A DNA stretch of 64,000 bases, from contig CAJUBQ010000008.1 of the NCBI GenBank assembly GCA_910584595.1, positions 1-64,000 of the forward strand. The letters are read 5' to 3'. The translations under genes and the position numbers were made by a program. The notes under the pieces were generated by a model that made no database searches, was not told where the DNA came from, and worked only from the letters and a program-made list of their open reading frames with translations. Positions 26,277 to 35,324 of this stretch are shown one piece after another. Numbering within the stretch: position 1 is the first letter of the stretch; every line of letters starts with the position of its first letter. The DNA comes from an uncultured Eubacterium sp. GTDB lineage: Bacteria; Bacillota; Clostridia; Lachnospirales; Lachnospiraceae.

Positions 26277-27833
26277 TTATAAATATTCGTCATAGGTCAG
26301 CCATGCAAAATCCGCATAATTACTGTCCGTTGTCCCATTTGCAGATGCATACATTCCAATCGTACATCCGACAAATCCTCCTGCTTCCTCTGTTGTAAAG
26401 GGAAGCAGGTTGATATTTCCAGCCGCCGATACCGCACAGCTGCCGCTTTTTACCCAAACATCCGCCATTTGATTCTGTGCCCGGAAAATAATTTCCACCA
26501 GTCCTGTCCGGCTGATATCTGTTTCGGATATCACATGATCTTTCCCATGGATATGTTCTGTCACGCAGAAAATACGATAATCCTTTTTCTTTTTTATCTC
26601 CATGCGCAAATGATTTTTGTGATTCTGGTAATAGACCATACCGGCGCTTTCCTGTCCCTGCGGCCTAAATTCCAGTCCGGTACGTGCTTCAAAACAGTAA
26701 TCCTTTTGACGAAGTCCCAGATAAGATGCATTCGTCTTATCCTCTATCTTTTCCGGCCTGGCATATAATCTTAAAAATCCCTCCCTTGCCTTTAGAGAAT
26801 ATTGTGTTTCATTTCTGGTATGTATTCCTACCATCCGATCGTCCAACTGCTCCTCATAAAAATGCAGATGGTCATGATGGCCAATTTCATTGCCAAATCT
26901 ACATTCCCTCAAAGGCAGCTCTTCATTTTTGCGCAGCCTGCCAGATCCGGCATTAATCACCGGCCATCCGTCTTCCCATATTACTTTTGCAAGAAAAGAC
27001 TCTCTGCCCATACTGCTGTGACGTCTGCATGGGCGTGACGCCAGCATAATTATATACCAGTTTCCATTTTCATCATCCACCATGTCTCCATGTCCTGCAT
27101 ATACAACCGGATAGTCTCTGCCCAGATTTCTATGCGTAAAAACCGGATTCCTTGGACATCCTTCAAACCATTGAAATAAGCGTTTACTCCTTGCCGCGCT
27201 GATGCTGTGTTCCGGTCCGGTTCCTCCTTCCGCATGAATCAGATAGTAATATTCGCCTATCCGATACAAATGAGGCCCTTCCGGCCAGACTGCATCTTTT
27301 AACGCACCTTTCCATATCGCCGCGCTTTCTCCTACCAGTTTCATTTGTTTCAAATCAAGCTCTTGTATCCAGATTTCCCAATCTCCATTATAACGAACTC
27401 CCTGCGGATTCGGTCTTGTCCCAATATAATAACATTTTCCATCCGTATCAAAGAAAAGACTGGGATCGATACCTTTTGCCTCTTCACCCAAATAATAAGG
27501 TTTTGACCATGGCCCTTGTGGCCGGCTGGCCATAACAATAAAATTTCCTCCATTGCCCATATTAGTAGTAACCATATAATAGATTCCATTATAATATCTG
27601 ATCGTCGGGGCAAAAATCCCCTCTGAAATCTCACTGCCTGCTAGTGGAAGCTGTTCTTCTCTGTCCAGTATATTGCCAATCTGTTCCCAATGTGCCAGAT
27701 CTCTACTGTGAAAAATAGGCACACCCGGAAAATAAGCAAAACTGGAATTTACCAAATAAAAATCCTTTCCAACCCGACAAATTGATGGATCCGGATAGCA
27801 TCCACATAATATTGGATTTCCAGCTGTTACCAT
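26277..27833 (-). CDS. Glycoside hydrolase family 43 β-xylosidase/arabinofuranosidase
   Basis: A 518-residue cytoplasmic enzyme with no signal peptide. The five-bladed propeller carries the GH43 carboxylates: the general base Asp15 in CYPDPSICRV, the modulating Asp in GIDPSLFFD and the acid Glu in VWPEGPHLY. A C-terminal β-sandwich (~320-515) ending NGTTDSNYADFAWL is typical of GH43 β-xylosidases. AAGGAG precedes the ATG. It lies 90 nt downstream of the GH8 gene and upstream of the YesM kinase. Intracellular location suggests that it trims imported xylo-oligosaccharides. Confidence 0.9.
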   Translation of the reverse strand: MVTAGNPILCGCYPDPSICRVGKDFYLVNSSFAYFPGVPIFHSRDLAHWEQIGNILDREEQLPLAGSEISEGIFAPTIRYYNGIYYMVTTNMGNGGNFIVMASRPQGPWSKPYYLGEEAKGIDPSLFFDTDGKCYYIGTRPNPQGVRYNGDWEIWIQELDLKQMKLVGESAAIWKGALKDAVWPEGPHLYRIGEYYYLIHAEGGTGPEHSISAARSKRLFQWFEGCPRNPVFTHRNLGRDYPVVYAGHGDMVDDENGNWYIIMLASRPCRRHSSMGRESFLAKVIWEDGWPVINAGSGRLRKNEELPLRECRFGNEIGHHDHLHFYEEQLDDRMVGIHTRNETQYSLKAREGFLRLYARPEKIEDKTNASYLGLRQKDYCFEARTGLEFRPQGQESAGMVYYQNHKNHLRMEIKKKKDYRIFCVTEHIHGKDHVISETDISRTGLVEIIFRAQNQMADVWVKSGSCAVSAAGNINLLPFTTEEAGGFVGCTIGMYASANGTTDSNYADFAWLTYDEYL

Positions 27834-27923
27834 TTCTTTTCTCCTTATCTTTCTTATTTTTCTGTATAACCAAAGCTAAGCATTTATCCCTTTTCTTACT
27901 GCTTTTTAAAACCAGACACGGCT

Positions 27924-29072
27924 TTAATAGATCCGGTAATTTCCGCTAAGTGCCAAAAATGCAAAAAAATACAGACAATTATCATAATATCTGCGATTCC
28001 CGCTTCGCAGCGGCGTATTCCAAAATTTATTAACGCAGCTAAATGCACAGTCATCATATCGTGCAAGGCTGGCCTGCGCATTTGTCGCTGTAATTGCTGT
28101 CGGATGCAGTGCCTGCTCTTTCAAAACCGTACCGTCTATTTCATAAATCCGGCCTGTTTCTTTTTCAGATAACCTCTCACAAAAAAACTTCTGTAATTTT
28201 CCTATAATTTCACTTTCCCATTCATCCGCAGCAAACCATGCGTAATCCAGACCTATATTCGCAATTGTGCGGTATGCGTCGCTGTAATACCAATCATGCC
28301 GTCCGCCCCATTTTTCCCTGTTTCCCACGTATGGCCTGCCGTCAAATTCTGCATATTCCGCACAAAGCCCTGTCTTTGGATGACATGCCCGTTTCAAATA
28401 CTTTCTGCTTTCTTCCGCCGCTTCTAAAAAAAAGCCCCTGTCTTCTTCTTTTGCCCATCTTCCAAACAGTTCATAAAAATGCGGCAGATGATAAGAGGGA
28501 TCTGAAAAATCAACATCCGAAACAAATCGGATCAGCTTTCTTTCCGGATCAAACATAGCCCTTCCGGCTGATCCGTTTTCCCCTTTATGAATCATCGTAT
28601 GAAGCAGTTCTTGTGCTTCCTTTTCATAGTGAAAGATTCCCTGTCCGTTTCCCCATCGATGCGCTGCAAAAAACAATGCCATCGCAAAATACTCTTCTCC
28701 GTCCGGCGCTGCTCCATAAGAATTTTTAACTCCGTCTGTCCGGCAAGACCATGCAAAATATCCCTGGTTTTCGCCATCTGCAAGATACATATAAGTCTTT
28801 GCCCACTTCCACAGCCTGTCAAACTCATCTTTTCTATCCATCTGCACACACATCATCATTCCATAGGACATTCCTTCTGTCCGCACATCGTGATTTCCGC
28901 TATCTTCTATATATCCCATAAAATCTTCCGCAGGATGATAAATTCTTTCTTCCGGCAAACCATAAAACAATCTGTTAAATATTTCATTTTTCCTCTTTTC
29001 AATTTTCTCCTTTTGATAGCCTGCTTCCTCAAAAACATTTCTGTATACTTCTGAAAAATATGATCCCTTCAT
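27924..29072 (-). CDS. Glycoside hydrolase family 8 reducing-end xylose-releasing exo-oligoxylanase
   Basis: A 382-residue (α/α)6-barrel enzyme without signal peptide. The catalytic acid is Glu66 in TEGMSYGMMM, equivalent to Glu70 of the studied Bacillus halodurans Rex; GAAPDGEEYFAMAL and the base region YYSDAYRTI are also present. The ATG at 29070-29072 has GAGGAGG 6 nt upstream, so the longer frame with 12 more residues is less likely. It would remove xylose from the reducing end of imported oligosaccharides, working together with the GH43 enzyme encoded next. Confidence 0.9.
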   Translation of the reverse strand: MKGSYFSEVYRNVFEEAGYQKEKIEKRKNEIFNRLFYGLPEERIYHPAEDFMGYIEDSGNHDVRTEGMSYGMMMCVQMDRKDEFDRLWKWAKTYMYLADGENQGYFAWSCRTDGVKNSYGAAPDGEEYFAMALFFAAHRWGNGQGIFHYEKEAQELLHTMIHKGENGSAGRAMFDPERKLIRFVSDVDFSDPSYHLPHFYELFGRWAKEEDRGFFLEAAEESRKYLKRACHPKTGLCAEYAEFDGRPYVGNREKWGGRHDWYYSDAYRTIANIGLDYAWFAADEWESEIIGKLQKFFCERLSEKETGRIYEIDGTVLKEQALHPTAITATNAQASLARYDDCAFSCVNKFWNTPLRSGNRRYYDNCLYFFAFLALSGNYRIY

Positions 29073-29230
29073 TACAGCCTCCTCATCTGATATACCTATC
29101 CATCGCACATTGCAAAAGCAAACTTTATGCTTATCCTGTTTTCTTTCAGTATATACCTATTTCTTTCTTATGACTTTCTAATATTTGCGGAAATATACTC
29201 AAATATTGCTCTGTCAAAGCAAAAATAAAT

Positions 29231-29264
29231 AAAAAGCATCAGCGATATCCGACTGATGCTTTTT
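29231..29264 (-). terminator. Terminator of the old-yellow-enzyme operon
   Basis: AAAAAGCATCAG (29231-29242) pairs perfectly with CTGATGCTTTTT (29253-29264) over a 10-nt loop, with T tracts on both strands. It separates the oxidoreductase genes from the xylo-oligosaccharide locus. Confidence 0.85.
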
Positions 29265-29360
29265 ACTTTATCTTTATATTTCTTCTATTTTATCTTTCCT
29301 TCCAACTTTCCCTTAAACATCCTGCGTTGCCTTCCAACAAAACTGCTGCAAAACGTCATC

Positions 29361-31382
29361 TTATATCTCATTTGCGGCATGGTATCCGCTTCTTATCGCT
29401 TCTGCAATGCCTGCTGTCCGATCCCCGCTGCAGTCGCCTGCATAAACAACCGGAACCGTAATGCCTTCTGCCGAAAATGGCAATTTGCGGGAACCAACAG
29501 CCATTACTACATAATCACAGGCGATCTCAACCGTTTCTTCCGTCTGTGTATGAACCGCCGAAACGCCTTGCGGTGTGATCGCAGTTACTTTCGTCTGCGT
29601 ATACTGCATCACCTGATGTTCCTTAAAATCCTGTTCGATCAATGGCAAGATCGTAGAAGATTCTCCCGCTGCAACCTTGTCCATCATTTCAACAATGGAT
29701 ACTTTACAGCCCTGGGCTAATAAATATTCTGCTGTTTCTGTGCCAACCAGACCGCCTCCGATTACGGCACAATGGCCGGACACCGTTTTCTTTCCCGCGA
29801 GAATATCCCATGCAGAAACTACATGTTCCAAATCAGCGCCAGGTACCGGAAGCGAAACATTCTGCGCTCCAACCGCAACAATTACTGCATCCGCCCGATT
29901 CAATGCCTCTGTATCCGGCTCCTGCCCAAGCTTCATCGTAACTCCAAGTATCGGAAGTGTCTTTTCATAGTATTCGACTGACCGCAAAATCTCAGATTTT
30001 CTTGGAGGAACGGCAGCGATCAAGATCTGACCGCCCGGTTTTTGAGCCTTATCATATACTTCTACCTCATATCCTCGTTTCGCAGCTACTCTTGCAGCTT
30101 CCAATCCTGCGATCCCGGCTCCTATGACCGCAACTTTTTTCTTCCCGTCGCCCGGACGGATAAAAATCTCTGCTTCATTTCCATTTTCCGCATTCAGCAC
30201 ACAGGAAATATACTGGCGATTTTGAATCGCATCGACACAGCCTTTGTTGCAGTTTAAACAAGTACGGATCGGCTCGCCGCTTTCTGCCTTGCGGGCAATG
30301 TCCGGATCTGTCAGCAAAGACCGCCCATAGCCAATCATATCCGCTTTTCCTTCTGTTAAAATCTGTTCGCCGGCTTCCACTGTCACTACGCGTCCTACCG
30401 TTGCAATCGGAATCGATACAAGCTGCTTGATCTCAGACACAATCGGAAGCGTCCAGTTATATGGAACAGTCCCCATCGGAGGAATGGTATCTCCCATGTT
30501 GCCCGTATGATTCGCCTGCGCTACCTGCAGCATATCTACACCTGCTTTTTCCAGCATGACCGCAAACTCTTTCGCTTCTTCTGGCAGCAAACCGCCTTTT
30601 CCACGAAGCGTTCCGTCTTCGTTTGTTGTAATAACCGGCAATTTGTACTCGATCATCATCTTTGGCGCTGCATTTTTGATCGCTGCGACTACTTCCAGCG
30701 CAAAACGGACACGGTTTTCCAGTGAACCTCCGTAACAATCCTCTCTATGATTTAACAGCTCAGAACATAACGAGCCAAGCAGACGGTCGCCGTGAACTTC
30801 AATCGCATCCACTCCGGCTTTTTGTGCACGTACGGCGCAAGCCGCTATCGCCTCCTTAATCTCCTGCAATTGTTGTATGGAAGCCTCCGTCACAAAGTAG
30901 TGCATATCATGACGAAGCTTTGCATATGCCTGCGAACGTATTTCATTGGACTGTGCCATTTTCTTTTCAAACAGTTCCATATCTCCGGCTGCTTTTGCTG
31001 TTTCAGCCTCCTTTGCAGCCGCCATGGAGCCCATAATCAGACGGCCGACTCCCGGTACGTCATATTCCGGATGAAACAGCTGCAGCGCCAGTTTACAGTC
31101 ATAAGCGTGCAGTGCATCCGCAAGCTTTTGAAAAGACGGAATCTGTCTGTCATCACAAAGCTTTGGCGTCGGAGAAGCGGTATTCACCGGAGTAACATCG
31201 CCAATGACAACATATGCGACGCCGCCTTTGGCAAGCCGCTCATAAAAATGAAAGCTCCTCTCTCCGATTGAACCGTCTCTTTCTTCATATCCGGTTGTAA
31301 GCGGCGGAAACATAATGCGGTTTTTCAACGTCAGATTACCAACCTGAATAGGCTGTAATAATGGAGATTTTTTTTCACTCAT
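29361..31382 (-). CDS. NADH:flavin oxidoreductase/FAD-dependent enzyme (enoate/2,4-dienoyl-CoA reductase family), copy 2
   Basis: A 673-residue three-part enzyme. An FMN-binding TIM barrel (~1-370) is followed by the 4Fe-4S motif CLNCNKGCVDAIQ with a later Cys (ISCVLN), then FAD and NAD domains (VIGAGIAGLEAARVA; VIGGGLVGTETAEYL). The layout is that of FadH, BaiCD/BaiH and enoate reductases. The helix that normally carries HGAHGYL reads EVHGDRLLGSL, so the usual catalytic Tyr is missing. AGAGG precedes the ATG. It is 27 nt downstream of the homologous gene. The substrate cannot be told; bile-acid or enoate reduction are possibilities. Confidence 0.85.
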   Translation of the reverse strand: MSEKKSPLLQPIQVGNLTLKNRIMFPPLTTGYEERDGSIGERSFHFYERLAKGGVAYVVIGDVTPVNTASPTPKLCDDRQIPSFQKLADALHAYDCKLALQLFHPEYDVPGVGRLIMGSMAAAKEAETAKAAGDMELFEKKMAQSNEIRSQAYAKLRHDMHYFVTEASIQQLQEIKEAIAACAVRAQKAGVDAIEVHGDRLLGSLCSELLNHREDCYGGSLENRVRFALEVVAAIKNAAPKMMIEYKLPVITTNEDGTLRGKGGLLPEEAKEFAVMLEKAGVDMLQVAQANHTGNMGDTIPPMGTVPYNWTLPIVSEIKQLVSIPIATVGRVVTVEAGEQILTEGKADMIGYGRSLLTDPDIARKAESGEPIRTCLNCNKGCVDAIQNRQYISCVLNAENGNEAEIFIRPGDGKKKVAVIGAGIAGLEAARVAAKRGYEVEVYDKAQKPGGQILIAAVPPRKSEILRSVEYYEKTLPILGVTMKLGQEPDTEALNRADAVIVAVGAQNVSLPVPGADLEHVVSAWDILAGKKTVSGHCAVIGGGLVGTETAEYLLAQGCKVSIVEMMDKVAAGESSTILPLIEQDFKEHQVMQYTQTKVTAITPQGVSAVHTQTEETVEIACDYVVMAVGSRKLPFSAEGITVPVVYAGDCSGDRTAGIAEAIRSGYHAANEI

Positions 31383-31409
31383 ATTTTTTCCTCTTTATAT
31401 TTTTATTTT

Positions 31410-33356
31410 CTATATATTTTTAGCTGTTTCATAGCCTTCGGACACAGCGCTTTTTATATTTCCGATCGTATGCGCATCCCCGATCATATGATAAACCAAA
31501 CCGGATGATTTCAGCATTTCTTCTACAGACGGATCGTTTTGGTATCCTGCTGCAAATATCAGGGTATCCGCATCATCTATACAGTATTCCTCTCCATCCT
31601 TGCTATAATAAATATGATCTATATCCACCCGTTCTACCTTTGCTTTGCAGATAACTTTTACACCTTTTTTCTGCATACGCTGTACCAACAGACTTCTGCC
31701 TGGGCCTGTTTCATTCAACATGATGTTATCCGCCATCTCAAGTATTACAATTTCGCGGTTTCTCGGATATCTGTCATCTACAAGCGGCGCCAGATAATCC
31801 GCTGTCTCACAGCCTACAGAACCGCCGCCCAATACAACGACTTTTCTGCCTGCAAATGCCTTACCGGACAAAACGTCGTCTGCTGTCATCCATTGTTTAA
31901 AAGACGTAAATGGTTTTAAAACAACCGCAGACGCACCGACGCCTGCAATCACCTCATAATCCGCAAATTCTTCTTTCAGCATTTCCTTAGTTACCTGACA
32001 GTTTACACGTATTTCCACGCCATACGCCCGCAGCTTCCCAATCATATACTTTACAATCTTCGTCAAATCCTGTTTCGCTATCGGCACAGCGGCGATACGA
32101 AGCAGCCCGCCAAGCTCTTCTTCTTTTTCACACAAAACGACATGATGGCCTCTTTTTGCCGCAATATAAGCAGCTTCCATACCTGCAGGCCCTCCGCCGA
32201 TTACAAGAATCCGTTTCTTCTCCAGAGCCGGCGCTACCGTATCTTCATTTTCCGGTTCCAGTGATGGATTGACCGTACATGCGATACGCTTGCCAAACAT
32301 AATCCCATTCAAACAGCGCAGACAGCCGATACAAGGCCGTATTTCCTCCTCTTTGCCCGCTTCTGCCTTTTGTACAAAACAAGGGTCACAGATATTTGCA
32401 CGTCCGATCATGCAAATATCTGTCCTGCCGTTTGCGATCAGCTCCTCCGCCAGCCAAGGCTCAGTAATGCGTCCTACCGATGCAACCGGAATCGATACAT
32501 GCTTTTTGATCTCTTCTGCCAATCGGATATGAGAGCCCATCGGCGTACCAGGCGCAGGAATCGAACTTCCCCGCATGATCGTCGTTCCTCCGGAAACATG
32601 CAAAAAATCAGCTCCGGCTTTTTCCAGCTGCTTGGCAGCATATACGCTGTCATGGATATTCTGCCCGCCATCTGTATATTCATCCCCGGATATACGCACA
32701 TCAATGATAAAATCTTTTCCGCAGACTTTACGCACCTGTGCAATCACTTCCAATGTCAGCCGCAGACGGCCATTGATATCCCCGCCATACGCGTCTGTCC
32801 GTTTATTATACAAAGGTGAAAGAAATCCTCCCAGCAGCCCATGCGCATGTGCGGCATGAATCTCCACTCCATCGCCGCCTGCCTGCTTGATTCTGCCCGC
32901 AGCTTCTCCAAACTGTCTGATAATGACTTGAAGCTCTTGCACCGTGACGGCGCGCGGAGCCTCTTTTGCATAGTAAGGACCGACATTAGACGGCGCAATC
33001 AGCCGCGGCGTCCCCGGAATCGGAAATGCCATATATGCCGGATGAAACAGCTGTGGCATAATTTTAGCTCCATATTGATGGACTGCATTCGTCAGCTTTT
33101 CCCATCCCGGGATAAAAGAATCATCACTGACAGACATATCACCAGGCAGATAAATATACGTCGGCTCTACCGTCGTAACTTCTGTAATGATTAATCCGAC
33201 GCCACCCTTTGCGCGGGCGGCATAATGCGCGACAAGCGCATCGGTCACATAACCCTTATTTGCCAGATTCGTAGAAATCGGCGGCATAAAGATACGGTTT
33301 TTTACCGTTGTCTCTCCGATACGAACAGGGCTGAATAAATGTGGGTATTGGTTCAT
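31410..33356 (-). CDS. NADH:flavin oxidoreductase/FAD-dependent enzyme, copy 1
   Basis: A 648-residue paralogue of the following gene with the same order: FMN barrel (SPVRIGETTVKNRIFMPP start), Fe-S Cys cluster CIGCLRCLNGIMFG with a later Cys (RIACTVNP), FAD motif VIGGGPAGMEAAYIA and NAD motif VLGGGSVGCETADYL. The second Met (33354-33356) is used because AAAGGA directly abuts the first. The catalytic loop reads HAAHAHGLLGGF and again lacks the Tyr of HAAHGYLL. The first Cys spacing (CxxCxxC) differs from FadH (CxxCxxxC). It is regulated most likely by the AraC-type gene 158 nt upstream. Confidence 0.85.
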   Translation of the reverse strand: MNQYPHLFSPVRIGETTVKNRIFMPPISTNLANKGYVTDALVAHYAARAKGGVGLIITEVTTVEPTYIYLPGDMSVSDDSFIPGWEKLTNAVHQYGAKIMPQLFHPAYMAFPIPGTPRLIAPSNVGPYYAKEAPRAVTVQELQVIIRQFGEAAGRIKQAGGDGVEIHAAHAHGLLGGFLSPLYNKRTDAYGGDINGRLRLTLEVIAQVRKVCGKDFIIDVRISGDEYTDGGQNIHDSVYAAKQLEKAGADFLHVSGGTTIMRGSSIPAPGTPMGSHIRLAEEIKKHVSIPVASVGRITEPWLAEELIANGRTDICMIGRANICDPCFVQKAEAGKEEEIRPCIGCLRCLNGIMFGKRIACTVNPSLEPENEDTVAPALEKKRILVIGGGPAGMEAAYIAAKRGHHVVLCEKEEELGGLLRIAAVPIAKQDLTKIVKYMIGKLRAYGVEIRVNCQVTKEMLKEEFADYEVIAGVGASAVVLKPFTSFKQWMTADDVLSGKAFAGRKVVVLGGGSVGCETADYLAPLVDDRYPRNREIVILEMADNIMLNETGPGRSLLVQRMQKKGVKVICKAKVERVDIDHIYYSKDGEEYCIDDADTLIFAAGYQNDPSVEEMLKSSGLVYHMIGDAHTIGNIKSAVSEGYETAKNI

Positions 33357-33513
33357 AATCCTCATTCCTTTCCGTTTATTTCCCTGATTGTATCATATCT
33401 TTGCCTTTCCCACACCCACAGCGGGAGATAATAACCGTCATATTTTGTCCTGTTTTATCAGAAAAATGGAAGTATTTACGAAAAAAAGGACAAATAAAAG
33501 CCCGGCGCGTGTT

Positions 33514-34605
33514 TTAACAATCACTGTTTTTATGAATATCAGAGATTTTTATCACCAACGTGCCGTCCGGCTCTGTTTCCAGCCTGACGCTATGATTATT
33601 TTGTCTGATTCTGCAAATACATTCCTGTTCTTTGATACAGATCGAAAGTCCTTCTTCTTCATGCAGTGCCTGCAACGATTCTTTGATAAACTGCTGCAGC
33701 AGTTTTTTGTGCTGCTCATCCAGCGCCATTTTCTGTATCTTTTTCTCTTTGTCATATTTAAGATTTTGACGGAACTGCTTTCGGTAATCGCTTGGCAAGA
33801 TCCCATACAGCTCCTTAAATACCGCTGTATATGCTTTTGCATTTGCCATTCCACAGTCGGCTGCAATCTGTTCAATACTGTTTCGTCCTTCTAAAAGCGT
33901 CTCCAAAGAAGCCCGGATTCGGACATATGCAAGATATTTGACAAAAGAAATGCCTGTATAGCGTTTAAACAGCTTAGAAGTATAAGATAAACTAAAAGAA
34001 AGCTGACCGGCAATATCTGACAATGTTAATTCTTCCTGATAGTGCATGTCTATATACCGAATCGCTTTCATATAGTTTTCATGAGAATCTGAATGAAGCG
34101 GCAGATCTTCCATAGAAAAGTTCCGCTGCCACGTTGCAAAATAAACAATCTCCATCATGATCGCATTCATTTCATACAGGTTGTCTCTGCCTTTCATAAG
34201 CATTGCAAGCAGTTCTGCAATCTTGTGCTTTAGACGGATATAAAAATCTCTGTTTTTCTCTTCGGTACAGACAACCGTACGAAATGCCTTTTTTTCATCT
34301 CCTGCCATTGCATCTGACATACGGCTAAAATCCACATGAATGGTCAGGATGATATTTTCCTGATCTGTATCCTGTTTCTGACAGATCATATGCATTGTAT
34401 CCGGAGCTATCACAATTAAACTACGTTCTTTCAATACGCAGGAAAAGTCCGCAGTGATCGCCTCATACTCACCTTTTAAAATATAGGAGATTTCCAGGCT
34501 GCTCTGCCTGGAAAATACACTCCTGGAAAATCCATTGATACTAAGACTTAACGGATAACCAAATTTTTGTCCCGAAAAATCATAATAATAATTCATATTT
34601 TGCAT
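33514..34605 (-). CDS. AraC family transcriptional regulator
   Basis: A 363-residue regulator: N-terminal cupin-like sensor (~15-160), AraC HTH (~185-285: LTLSDIAGQLSFSLSYTSKLF, IEQIAADCGMANAKAYTAVF), and an unusual C-terminal extension of ~75 residues (Lys/Gln/Glu-rich helix then a β-rich end). It begins 6 nt after the upp stop, without a clear ribosome site, so it may be translationally coupled to upp. It lies upstream of the two oxidoreductase genes on the same strand and probably controls them. The extension has no recognised domain. Confidence 0.85.
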   Translation of the reverse strand: MQNMNYYYDFSGQKFGYPLSLSINGFSRSVFSRQSSLEISYILKGEYEAITADFSCVLKERSLIVIAPDTMHMICQKQDTDQENIILTIHVDFSRMSDAMAGDEKKAFRTVVCTEEKNRDFYIRLKHKIAELLAMLMKGRDNLYEMNAIMMEIVYFATWQRNFSMEDLPLHSDSHENYMKAIRYIDMHYQEELTLSDIAGQLSFSLSYTSKLFKRYTGISFVKYLAYVRIRASLETLLEGRNSIEQIAADCGMANAKAYTAVFKELYGILPSDYRKQFRQNLKYDKEKKIQKMALDEQHKKLLQQFIKESLQALHEEEGLSICIKEQECICRIRQNNHSVRLETEPDGTLVIKISDIHKNSDC

Positions 34606-34611
34606 AACTGC

Positions 34612-35241
34612 TTATTTTGTGCCAAAAATACGGTCGCCCGCATCTCCAAGCCCCGGACAAATATACGCATCTTCATTCAGACAGCGGTCCAGACAACCGC
34701 AATAGAGCTGGACATCCGGATGCGCCCGATGCAGACGTTCCACACCTTCCGGCGCTGCGATAATACATAAAAATTTAATATGCTTCCCGCCATGCGCCTT
34801 GATAAAATCTACTGCCGCCACAGCAGAACCTCCGGTTGCCAGCATTGGATCAAGCGCTGCAATTGTACGCTCCTCAATCGGACTGGGCAGTTTACAATAA
34901 TATTCCTCCGGTTCATGTGTTTCATGGTTGCGGCAAAGCCCGATATGTCCGACTTTTGCACTTGGCACAAGTGTCAATATCCCGTTTACCATCCCAAGCC
35001 CTGCACGCAAAATCGGAACAATCGCCAGCTTTTTGCCCGCAATCATCGGCGTCATGCAGGATTCTATCGGCGTTTCCACCTCGACCGGCTCTATCGGCAG
35101 ATCCCGAAACGCCTCATACCCCATTAAAACCGCAATCTCCTCTACCAGCTTGCGGAATTCATTTGTCCCCGTCCTTTTATCCCGCAGCATGGAAATCTTA
35201 TGCTGAATGAGCGGATGGTCCATTAAAAATACATTGTCCAT
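34612..35241 (-). CDS. upp: Uracil phosphoribosyltransferase
   Basis: A 209-residue enzyme of normal length that converts uracil and PRPP to UMP in pyrimidine salvage. The PRPP-binding motif is seen as LDPMLATGGSAVAAVD and the uracil-binding C-terminal motif as YICPGLGDAGDRIFGT. AAAAGGAGGAG precedes the ATG. The gene is followed after 6 nt by the AraC regulator gene; a palindromic repeat separates it from the chemoreceptor gene upstream. Confidence 0.95.
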   Translation of the reverse strand: MDNVFLMDHPLIQHKISMLRDKRTGTNEFRKLVEEIAVLMGYEAFRDLPIEPVEVETPIESCMTPMIAGKKLAIVPILRAGLGMVNGILTLVPSAKVGHIGLCRNHETHEPEEYYCKLPSPIEERTIAALDPMLATGGSAVAAVDFIKAHGGKHIKFLCIIAAPEGVERLHRAHPDVQLYCGCLDRCLNEDAYICPGLGDAGDRIFGTK

Positions 35242-35287
35242 AGTATGTCTCCTCCTTTTGAAAAACTTTTACTTATATCAATGCCCT

Positions 35288-35324
35288 AGAGCGTATTTGA
35301 AAAAGCATTTTTCAAACACACTCT
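35288..35324. terminator. Palindromic repeat acting as terminator for the chemoreceptor gene
   Basis: AGAGCGTATTTGAAAAA pairs with TTTTTCAAACACACTCT around a GCA loop, with two mismatches. It is a short member of the AGAGCGTGTTTGAAA repeat family seen at several places. The TAG stop codon of the chemoreceptor gene (35323-35325) is formed partly by this repeat. Confidence 0.65.
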
